From NCBI GenBank assembly GCA_021399435.1, contig JAJTUP010000007.1:1-64000 (forward strand): 64,000 bases of DNA, given 5' to 3'. Positions 55,391 through 64,000 of the stretch are shown one piece after another (within the stretch, counting starts at the first letter, position 1; the number at the start of each line of letters is the position of its first letter). Below the pieces are notes generated by a model. The model was not told the origin of the DNA, made no database searches, and saw only the letters and a list, made by a program, of their open reading frames with translations. A program made the position numbers and the translations under genes. The stretch is from Diaporthe sp. PMI_573 (taxonomy: Eukaryota > Ascomycota > Sordariomycetes > Diaporthales > Diaporthaceae).

Positions 55391-56154
55391 AACCTATTTA
55401 AGTAACCTAGGCAACCTAAATAGAATACTATAATATAAACTATTTAGTACTAAGATATAGAATTATAAGTTATAATAAAACTAGAGTTAAGGTCTAAGAC
55501 CTACTTATAGGGGTAGACTAATAAAACTATTGGCAGTTTTATTAATTATATAGAAAAACTGTAATAATTGCTTGTAATTTTAATAGTCTAGTACTAAAAA
55601 TAGATAAAGAGTTAGAATATATAAGGATATAGTTATTACTATAATAGATAGCTTTTATAGAATAGACTTTTTAGTTATTAATTTAAGTATTTAGTTTAAT
55701 AACTAGATAGCCTTATAGCTAGTAATTATACTTGTAGAATTATCGTGTCTTATATAGAATAGTTAAGTATTACCTTTATGCCATATTATTGAGAAAATAG
55801 CCGCTATACTAGCTGCAAAAGCAACGCGCTGCACTTACAAGCTAGTAAGAATAACTTATATTTTTCAGGACACTGTTTAACACGTATTGCTAATATAAAC
55901 TTTATAGGTTACCTACTAAATCCTAAAAAAGTTTAGTATAATTATTACATAAGGCTAAGACCTATATATCTTGCATACTAATAAACTATACTATAATATA
56001 AGCCAATAATATATACTTGCGTAATCTGCTTATATAAGCCGGTTTCTAGAACCTTTTACCTAGTGGGTAGGCGGAAGCTATATATATGCCTCGACCCACT
56101 TCCAAGGAATTCCATATTACGTAATAATATGGAAATTATTAGCTAATAGATTAC
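55391..56154. repeat. AT-rich repeat island containing repeat B (inverted)
   Basis: RIP-like AT-rich DNA. About 55,578-55,958 is the reverse complement of repeat B at 2,103-2,368, with about 100 bp of extra, GC-richer sequence near 55,790-55,890. No frames survive. Its right edge cuts the methyltransferase fragment. Confidence 0.6.
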
Positions 56155-56421
56155 GGATTCTCGAGTGGCGCGAAATCGAGCTTGCCGTTGCACAGGTTAC
56201 ACAATCATGGCGTGCTTCATGTCCTCCCTCTCCTGCTCTGGCTCGTCGTTGGGGAAGTGGTATCGCCCCTCCTGGAACTTGTGATAGCGTCGGCTGTTCT
56301 CGAAGGCGTAGTCGCGCACGCTGCTGCTCATGGATGTCGTGGCGCAGGACGCCATGTCCGTCTCGTATCCGGCGTCGCTAGAATGTTCGTCATCGGCGGC
56401 CGCGTCCGCCTCGATGTTCTT
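56155..56421 (-). pseudogene. N-terminal fragment of a LaeA-like SAM methyltransferase
   Basis: Minus-strand translation from 56,421 reads an acidic start, then SSVRDYAFENSRRYHKFQEG, RYHFPNDEPEQEREDMKHAM, the conserved entrance of fungal LaeA/Llm-type methyltransferases. Just after MKHAMIV one extra T creates TAA at 56,197-56,199; the next frame continues LCNGKLDFAPLENP and then ends in AT-rich DNA exactly where the SAM-binding ILDxGTGTG motif should begin. So the gene is both frameshifted and truncated. The AG at its start (CTTACAG) looks like a splice acceptor, so a first exon may have existed near 56,500. Confidence 0.75.
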
Positions 56422-56832
56422 CTGTAAGCAACAGGAGACCGGTCCCCTACGGGGTCCGCCAATGCCTTTCGGAACGAGCCTAAAGCTCAGACCTCGCGTT
56501 CGGTGGCATCTATGGGTGAAAAGGAAATAAACCAGGATAATTTATTAAAATAGTGTTTCTGAGTAGATGATGCTCAGAGAGGGGATCCTAAGAGGAAAAC
56601 ATTTCCCCGTTCTAAATATAGATCTGCAACGTGGCCTGAGGGAGACCCTGTGGTTGGCAAGCTTCGGCCAGTTTAAAAACGCGCCATTTCGACATTTCCT
56701 AAACTGGCTTTTTGCCTCAAAACACAAGGCATTTGGCTTCTCGCCAGAAGCTCTATCTCCCAATTGCGGGATTGTCCTAATACCTTGCCAAAATTGCCTT
56801 TGCGGAACTGTTGATCCCATTGCCACGCCAAT
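56422..56832. other. Short intergenic region
   Basis: Possible first exon and promoter of the methyltransferase fragment. Frames at 56,567-56,836 on the plus strand show no domain. Confidence 0.4.
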
Positions 56833-58750
56833 ATGAAAATAAAATTTCACAAATGGTGGAGCCGGACACAGAGCGATTCAACGGCATCGAACCCTTGCAG
56901 CCACTGCACATACGGAGAGTCCCGTACTCCCAGTGAGCTGGAAAGCCATGCTAAGGAGGAATGCCTGCTTTGCATCCTAGGGCACGAGGTGGTCTCCCAG
57001 CTCATTCCTGAGAGTCACAGCGCACATTGTTGTGGCTATCGGTCATCCAGCATCTCTCAGCGTTACTGTGAGGTTAAATGCCTCCTCGACGGGCCTAATC
57101 ACCTTTTTGAAATATTTACGACCCCTTGTATGTATTCACTTTCACACTTTACATTGCCAGTTTAAAACTGCGAGACTGAATTAAAAGCTAATTCTCTTGA
57201 CCTGTGCGTAATAAGGTCCTACCTCAGTTCCCCCATGGCTACCGATCAATTCGTTACCTACCGGTAATACTGGCTCTGATCAGTGCCTCCGCAAGTTGTG
57301 TGCTTGGGTTGACGAATGTAACTCTTTGCACACTGCCTGCCGTGTTGGTCACTCGCCTCTACCAACGCGTGTCCTTAGGATACAACAAAAGATGGACAAA
57401 CTCGTAGTCAAGCTACATCAATCGAAACAAGAAGAATGCGCCCCTTACACCTGTCTTAGCCACTGCTGGGGATCAGCAAGACACAAATGCCAGACGACGA
57501 AACAAACCATGGAACTACACTACGACAACATATCTTGGGAGTCTATGCCTAGAACTTTCCAGGACGCCGTCTATATTACCTTTCGTTTAGGGTTGCAAGA
57601 TCTTTGGATTGATTCTCTCTGCATATGCCAGGATGATGAATTGGATTGGCAGTCGGAATCCAGCAAGATGTCAGAAGTCTATCAGCGGGCATTTCTTGTT
57701 ATTGCAGCTGCTAGTGCTTCAGATGCAACAGGTGGCTGCTTTTCAACAATAGCCCAAGAGTACGATGCAAAAGTCCTGCGAAAGACCTGTCCTGAAGTTG
57801 GTTCTCTGCCAATTTATGCACGAAAATTATTGCCACATCCTGTACCCCGCAGGACATTTGCGACTGAAGTTCGTGGTGTCCGGTGGGAGCGCAGCAAGTT
57901 TCCTCTTCTTGAGCGAGCGTGGACATACCAAGAACTTTTTCTTCCTCGACGAGTCGTCTATTTCACCGCGGAAGAGCTTGTATGGGAATGTGAAGAGGTT
58001 CGAAAGTGCGAGTGCGGCGGTTTTGATGCATATGGGACGAAACATGAAAGTGACTCGACCATGTGGGCCTCCATTGTCGCACAATACTCATCGTGCACTC
58101 TCACGTTCGAGAAAGATATACTCCCTGCAATATCTGGGCTTGCGAAATGGACTCCGCAATGGAATTCAGGGGAACGCTACTTGGCAGGGCTCTGGGAGGG
58201 AAGCCTCATAAAAGACCTTGGCTGGTTGGTTAAGAGGACGTCTCTGCCAGCGCATCGTGCTCGGCCATGGCGCGCTCCATCATGGTCTTAGGCATCTTCA
58301 ACTGGCTCTGTTGGGTTCTAGGAAGGAGACGGTTACGCCAACATTGCGGAAGTACACTCAGCGTCCTGCACCGTGGGCGGATGCGACCCCACGGGCGAGG
58401 TCCGATCTGGATATTTGCTCGTCTCTGGTCCCATCGCAAAGGTCACCTTGAATGCTGGTGGCGCCTTTGGATATCGTCTTGGGAGATTCCAAGACAAGTC
58501 ATTCTTTCCAGACTATAATTTCTTTCAAGATTCTGTTGGAAAAATCAAGGATGGCACCGCGCTTTATTGCCTCAAACTCTACACAACGCAAAGGCATTAC
58601 ATCTGTCTTATTCTTCAACCTCTTCGAGACGACACATATGTGCGGGTAGGGCCACTTGTTTGCCATTTATACTTTGCACATGCATTCATAGGGGAAAGCT
58701 TGTGGTCCAGCTCTGGGCTAGGTATTGACAATATAATCACCATTGTATAA
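56833..58750 (+). pseudogene. HET-domain gene with in-frame stops
   Basis: An N-terminal piece (56,833-57,128) has the CSHC and ECLLC Cys pairs seen before many HET domains. The main frame (from about 57,284) carries the HET domain: YTCLSHCWGS, then LWIDSLCICQDD, SKMSEVYQRAFLVIAAASA and RAWTYQELFLPRRVVYFT. It is open to 58,288, where the family usually has a Trp after RAPSWS (here TAG, 58,289-58,291). A second TAG lies at 58,319-58,321, yet the same frame stays open and protein-like (SGYLLVSGPIAKVTLNAGG) to a final TAA at 58,748-58,750. Two stops 30 bp apart in an otherwise intact frame indicate recent loss. Exon joining between 57,128 and 57,284 is unresolved. Confidence 0.75.
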
Positions 58751-61381
58751 ACATGCCAGGTGATGGGATTTCGATTTGCCGCTATCATGCCACAAAAGGA
58801 GATAAGGGACTTTCAAAAAGTTTGCAAAGTCGTGAGAGGTCATCAGCGCAACGGGGATAAGAGCGTTTAAGTTCTTCTGAATATTTGCGCAGAGCAACTA
58901 CGTTAAACAGAAGCCAACAAGAGCAAATATTTATTCGTCTAGTCGAGATAGAATGACCCCATTTCCCTACCCGCTGGCTGAGGTTGGTAGCCAAGGCGTG
59001 CTGGTGGGCTGCCGATTGCTGTGGCGCGGTGTGGCTCAAAAACGGTGGCGCGTCGATCCTGGTGAAGTTCAAGTGGTGCGGGCAGCTCGCACGGACCGTA
59101 TGGTGGCCCGAGCTTAGCAAGATGGACGCGGAAGAGGGCGCGGAAGAAAGAACCTTTCGTTCCTCAAGGCACACGCTCGTAGCAGAATACTCCATGAGTC
59201 TCAAGCCGGGTTTTCTCGACATGCTCGAGCAGACCCAGTCAGACATTTCCTAGGCCAGGGTTTTGTCGATAGTTTAGAGCAGACCCTGTCGGCGACATTT
59301 CCTAGGCGACATTTCCCAGGCCAATGTGCCGCCAGGCAAAAGTAAGGGCGTTGTTACCATTGGTGCCTTGCATATATCCCTTGTCAATATCAATCATGAG
59401 CACAGATTTCCACCATTGTCACATGGCTGTGACGCTGGGGGCGAGACCAGATTCGTGGCCCCAGCTGAGGCATCAGCCAGATTACATTCCTCGCTTCCGC
59501 CCCTACCGGGGCAAATGCGATCACAAGCAAGCAATTCCAGATCAGGCCTATAATTGGGTGCCAGAATGACGACTTCCATCTGACCACCTCCCCGATGCCA
59601 TTGGTCACGCGTGAAAATACGCCTCGTACTACCGGAAGAGCCTAATCCTTACGTTGACAGGGCGAACGGAACAAGCCTAGAGAGATGGCGAGGGAGGTCA
59701 GCATAGCCTACACCTGATGGTGTGCCTTAGCTGGCCTCTGCGCCTGCATATGTATTTGCACAACATGAGCCGGTGAACATTCCGTGCTCAAAGTTGCATG
59801 TGATTTGATGAGCATCCACTGTTCAGACGCTGTACAACATTATCGTGGCTCAGATAGCCACACTCGGGAAAAGAAATAACGTGCCCGGCCCACATCCCGC
59901 CACCCCCCCTGATTCCGCCACCCCTTCGTCAACCACGACCCCTTCGCCCCATCGCCGACGACGTCGCAACCACGATAGTTGACCTCGCTTCAGATGGTGT
60001 TTCTGATTCTTCTGACCTAAATTCGTGGGTTCGGAACAGATGAATTTCGACTGCATGTTCGGCCGACAGCGCAAGGAGGTTTACGCAGACAAGCCACAAG
60101 CTTTCGTAGGGCGTGCAGGAGATATGTCTTGCGGGCGAACGATGCCAGGAAACCTGAAAGGGGAGCCCACTCCGTATGGAGGGGAGAGTACTAAGGCTGA
60201 CCTTGTCATTCGGCAAACCTCCCCACCAATTGGAACTTCTACGGCAAACGCCGCCCGGATTCCCCGGGTGTTAGGAATGCAACGCGTCTCAATCACACTA
60301 GCCCTAAAGCTACCCAGACGTAGCAAACGCCATGTCCTAACATTACAGCTACAAGATACCGTGTGATTATACTGTACTAGTAAGGGCTATGGGCGCGTTT
60401 GACATCAAACGCCACCAAGAGGCCCGTTTGGGGGCTAAATGCCACACCAAAGCGAGTAGTTCAACAGCATCATTCCGTGCATTAACCTACTCTGTCGCTG
60501 GACGGCCGGGAGACTGGTCGTAGGATACGGTCAATGTTAGTCAGCAGAGGGCTTCTTCGGGGACTCAACGCCACCAAGCAAGTGATTCACCTATTGTCAT
60601 TCCGTGAATTAGGAGAGAATCTGTGGGAGAGAGTGCAGCTCGAAGCTCGTCGGTTGGATCTTGTCAAGTGACAACGTTTCGACTGTCAATTCCATCATAT
60701 ACAAACAACCAAAACCAATAACTCCAAATCGTTGTTTTTGCTATATAAAGAAGCCGTTTTCAATGTGTTTGTCTGTGCGTGATCGCATCGTTCATAGTGC
60801 ACTGGACCATCCAAGGACTGCGACTACGACACAGGACTGGACTGGACCGGGCCGGACCGGCTGCCGCCAGCTGGCCCAACTGACAATGCTGACTTGACTT
60901 GCTGATAGAGACAGATACGCCGACATCCCCATAGCCAAGACCTCGAGCCACGACCTGCCTCCTCATCGACACCCAACCCTCCCCGATACTGACAACGTTG
61001 AAAATGCCAATGCTCGGCATTACCGACCCCCTGTGCCAGTTAGCAAAGTTACCTCATGCGGGGGGCTGTCAAGCTGACCAATGGCATCAGCCACGAATGA
61101 CAAAGGAGAAAACTTGCAAGTCTCGGGGAGCCCGCAGTGCCGTCGCAATTCAATCATAATGGGCTTAGCCTGGGGGGAGCTGGGGAGCTCCAGAGGACAA
61201 GCTCCTGAGGGGCTTTCAAGAGGGTTCTTATACCATTGCTCGGGCAGCGCATCCAAGCCTCATTTCTTCGCCTCCATCAACAACTCTTTCTCCGGTGCTT
61301 CTCATTCATTTTTTCTTGCCATTCTCCCCATTGTGCCATGACCAGCTTGGTCCCCCTTATCCAGGTCCCACGGCAGCCAAG
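58751..61381. other. 2.6-kb region without a supported gene
   Basis: A 90-codon frame at 58,984-59,253 has no domain. At 59,240-59,322 the string acatttcc(t/c)(a)ggc recurs three times. An imperfect direct repeat occupies about 60,428-60,487 and 60,555-60,611 (shared core cattccgtg-attaa). Near 59,896 a C-rich stretch resembles one near 54,195. The end is the CT-rich leader of the membrane-protein gene. Confidence 0.45.
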
Positions 61382-62311
61382 ATGGCCGGGGAAACAGGTC
61401 CCATCACGGCGTCGTTGCCGGTCGATATGATAATTGCCGGCTTTTTCGCGATTGCGTGTTATAACTGCGTCGAAATCCTCATCTCGCTGCTCTATCGCTT
61501 TAAGCGCCACGACGGGCTCTATTTCTGGAGCATGGTTACGGCGACACTGGGAATTGTACTTCACTCGATAGTGGTGTTGCTACGCTACTACAGTCTCGGG
61601 CCAAACTTTCCACTGGCTGTTCTGACGTGCATCGGTTGGTATGGCATGGTCACTGGCCAGTCTGTCGTTCTCTACTCTCGCCTCCATCTCATCGTCTCGG
61701 ATAGAGCCAAAATCCGCTGGGTGCTGATTATGATCATCATTAATTTCTGCATCCTTCACATCCCGGTTACAGTCTTATTTCTCGGTAGCAACACTCGAGA
61801 ATCAAACCGGTTTCTTCCCGCATTTGACATCTACGAGCGTGTCCAACTCGCGGGGTTCTCCATCCAAGAATCCATCATCTCCGGTCTTTACATCTGGGAA
61901 GCATCTCGTGGACTCGAGCCCATCTTTGCCATGAAAAAGATCGCGACGCGCAAAGTCATCCGACAGCTCATCCTCGTCAATGTCCTGGTTGTGCTCCTCG
62001 ATATTAGCCTCATCATCACTCAGTATCTGGATCACTTCCAGATTGCAACGACATACAAGCCGGTGGTTTACAGCATCAAGCTCAAGATGGAATTTGTCGT
62101 GCTTAACAGGCTGCTGCTTCTCGTGCGGCATAGGGAGTGCAACTGCATGCAGGTTGCGGATGAACCTTCCGGCATTCTCCCTCGGTCATCGCAACTCAAC
62201 ATTACCGAATGCTGGTCGAATGAGCAAGCTCCGTCTTCCGTGGGATTCAATGACAACGGGAATGAGCTACATCATGTCCGAGCCGCTGATGCTCCCCCCC
62301 CAGCCAGATAG
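61382..62311 (+). CDS. Integral membrane protein, DUF7703-like
   Basis: A single open exon of 309 residues from the ATG of MAGETGPITASLPVDMIIAG; an upstream in-frame start at 61,295 would add a hydrophobic but unlikely leader. Seven hydrophobic helices can be counted: IIAGFFAIACYNCVEIL, FWSMVTATLGIVLHSIVVLL, FPLAVLTCIGWYG, WVLIMIIINFCILHIPVTVLF, a shorter one near VQLAGFSIQESIISGLYIW, LILVNVLVVLLDISLII and a last one near FVVLNRLLLLV. A polar tail of about 60 residues follows. The layout and motifs such as VLYSRLHLI and RLLLLV resemble fungal proteins grouped as DUF7703, of unknown function. Confidence 0.78.
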   Translation: MAGETGPITASLPVDMIIAGFFAIACYNCVEILISLLYRFKRHDGLYFWSMVTATLGIVLHSIVVLLRYYSLGPNFPLAVLTCIGWYGMVTGQSVVLYSRLHLIVSDRAKIRWVLIMIIINFCILHIPVTVLFLGSNTRESNRFLPAFDIYERVQLAGFSIQESIISGLYIWEASRGLEPIFAMKKIATRKVIRQLILVNVLVVLLDISLIITQYLDHFQIATTYKPVVYSIKLKMEFVVLNRLLLLVRHRECNCMQVADEPSGILPRSSQLNITECWSNEQAPSSVGFNDNGNELHHVRAADAPPPAR

Positions 62312-63026
62312 TCGCAGTCTTCCTCGGCCATCTCAATTCGCATTGTTTGATGCAAATCCGTACTGTATGTCTCCTCCTAGTTATTTTCCTGCCTCTTGTT
62401 GAAACCCTGACAGTCGGAAGGAAGCTCTATCTTGCGTCGAAAGCAACACTTCCACTCAAAAACTCGATTCCTTAGAATCGTGACTTCTGTTCAGCCTCAC
62501 CAGCAGTCAGACAATGACGTTCGAATTCATCTGGAACCGACCAACGCTCGACTTTTTGACCATCTTCAGAGATCCATTTGTCAAAATTGATTAAAGTGAC
62601 GAAGCGCAGAGGTGGCGGTCAATAGGCGGACGGGTACCCGTCCTTCTAAAATGGGACAGGCCCGGATTCGATACTTCGAGAACAAATATCTCTCTCAGAC
62701 TCCAACTTCGCACCCTCAAGGTGTCCGCAGATAGTGTCCGAGGAAAACTCCCACGTAGCTGGGGCCGATCGTCCAGGGTCCGAGACGCCCCTTGGCAGTG
62801 TGTTTCGACCACCGAGTCCAGTTTTGGATTTTTGCCATGACACGCTATCACTATGCAGAGTCTTCTCCGATCCCAAAGATCAAAGTTTCAAGGCTTAGGC
62901 TACGCAAGACGCAGGAGGCAGTTTGCAACGATGTCATATTTCTGCGAATAGGTCTAGATAGGACGTACGTACCGCCACATTCAACAATCAAACCGTAATC
63001 ACGGTCCTCTAATGTCACAGCGCACT
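62312..63026. other. Intergenic region
   Basis: About 0.7 kb between convergent genes. Frames present on the minus strand are short and featureless. Confidence 0.5.
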
Positions 63027-63974
63027 TCAAAGCATTCGTGATGCCAAAGTACCTCCGATGAACTTTACCCCGATATACTGTATTCCCCAGCCAAGTATTC
63101 CGACACTAACGACACAACCAAGGCTACCAATTAGAAGCTTGTAAACATCACCGTAGGTCACTTCTATCCAGGGCGGGAGGTCTTCTGCCTTCGATTGTAG
63201 AGTCCTCAGAAAAACGACAGGCACGATAAACGGAATAGAGATAAGGAGAAAAAGAACAGAGTAAGTGGTGAACCGTATAGCCCTCCGTTGAATCAAGATC
63301 TTCCCAAACATCACCAACATGGAAGTGCCGACTAGGATAGATACCATCACAGATCCAAAGACTCCCAGTGTTTGGAGTATTGATGTTTTGATGTTGGCCA
63401 TTGCTTTGTCGAATATCTGAGCGTCGACCAATCCACTCATATGGTCCCATATCTGTGATGGAACAAGATTCGACAACCTGGGCGGTAGGCTGTGGCAGGC
63501 TGTGTAGTTGTTAAATCCTACGCAGAATTGGTAAGTGCCGATAGAGCAACTTTTGGGAACCACATCAACGAGAGTGCCAGGGATCGCAGTTTCAATCACG
63601 TTGACAGCGCTTGCAACTTGACTGATGATGTCCGGTATAACATGAGAAGCAGCTGTACTGGCTGCTCCTTGGATTCGGCAATGGCAATTGGAACTTTCGT
63701 TTCGATGTCTTCGATCAGCTTCGAGGCAAAGGGCACATCCCGACTTCTAATGAAAATATTTTCATCGAGGACGCTGTCCAAAAGATCTGTCAAATTAAAC
63801 TATGAATCGGATTAGTACCGACAAATAACGAGGAATACTATGATGATTTCATACGTTCAACGTCACCAAGCCTGCTTTCCTGTTCTCATCCTTGGCGAAA
63901 GCCACTGCTTCGAGCAGAATCGTGACGAGAAAGGAAAGGAGGAGTGCAATGGAAACGAAGATCTTCAACCACAT
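63027..63974 (-). CDS. Unrecognised fungal membrane protein with N-terminal signal anchor
   Basis: On the minus strand the likely start is the ATG at 63,974 (MWLKIFVSIALLLSFLVTIL), a signal anchor. After one or two short introns between about 63,640 and 63,860, whose exact borders I could not fix, the main frame holds an extracytoplasmic region with paired Cys (SCSIGTYQFCVGF, then YTACHSLPP), followed by three more hydrophobic helices: SVMVSILVGTSMLVMF, TYSVLFLLISIPFIVPVVF and LLIGSLGCVVSVGILGW. The stop is at 63,027. The arrangement of one anchor, a Cys-containing loop and three helices recalls SUR7/PalI-type cortical proteins, but I do not see their defining motifs and give no function. Confidence 0.6.
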
Positions 63975-64000
63975 TTCACAGCAATATACATACAATATGT

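Noticed and set aside
1..64000. CRISPR arrays, bacterial operons, tRNA or rRNA genes
   Set aside because: No regularly spaced repeat array was seen; gene structure is eukaryotic with introns; no cloverleaf-like or rRNA-like sequence was recognised by eye. A tRNAscan search would be decisive for tRNAs.

Overview
The window is nuclear DNA of a filamentous ascomycete (Pezizomycotina, most likely Sordariomycetes). Supporting signs are short GT-AG introns of about 50-240 nt, HET-domain genes, a Zn2Cys6 regulator, a Pth11-type receptor, a highly reducing polyketide synthase (HR-PKS), and transposons mutated in the style of repeat-induced point mutation (RIP): very AT-rich, with TAG/TAA where Gln or Trp codons belong. 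All exon structures below come from reading frames and splice-site logic alone.

Layout. (1) 1-14.3 kb is a gene-free, RIP-degraded repeat block. It holds a 522-bp repeat (A), a minus-strand Gag relic with a CCHC knuckle, a second repeat (B), and two Ty1/copia elements placed head to head. The plus-strand copy is complete, with 208-bp LTRs and a TTTTA target duplication. (2) 14.3-20.2 kb holds fragments and a broken HET-domain gene. (3) 20.2-27.5 kb carries two ordinary genes: a mitochondrial transcription factor (Mtf1-like, rRNA adenine dimethylase fold) and a GT90/CAP10 glycosyltransferase. (4) 29.6-53.7 kb is a probable biosynthetic gene cluster: DUF3237 secreted protein, P450, second P450, ThDP-dependent lyase/synthase-like enzyme, short-chain dehydrogenase, Pth11-like seven-helix protein, Zn2Cys6 regulator, Sulfotransfer_4 protein and an HR-PKS. 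(5) 54.3-56.4 kb is a second repeat island; it separates a truncated pogo-type transposase from a truncated LaeA-like methyltransferase fragment and contains inverted copies of repeats A and B. (6) 56.8-64 kb has another broken HET gene, a DUF7703-like membrane protein and an unrecognised membrane protein.

How the cluster may work (inference). The PKS (KS-AT-DH-ER-KR-ACP, no C-methyltransferase, no thioesterase) would make a reduced, unmethylated chain. Release is not encoded in cis, except possibly through an unusual C-terminal extension that resembles half of an NRPS condensation domain. The two P450s and the SDR would oxidise or reduce the chain; the ThDP enzyme could make or break a C-C bond next to a carbonyl; the sulfotransferase-like protein could modify a hydroxyl. 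PKS/sulfotransferase and ThDP/SDR are divergent pairs, and the Zn2Cys6 gene lies between them as the likely local regulator. I cannot match this set of genes to a characterised cluster from memory.
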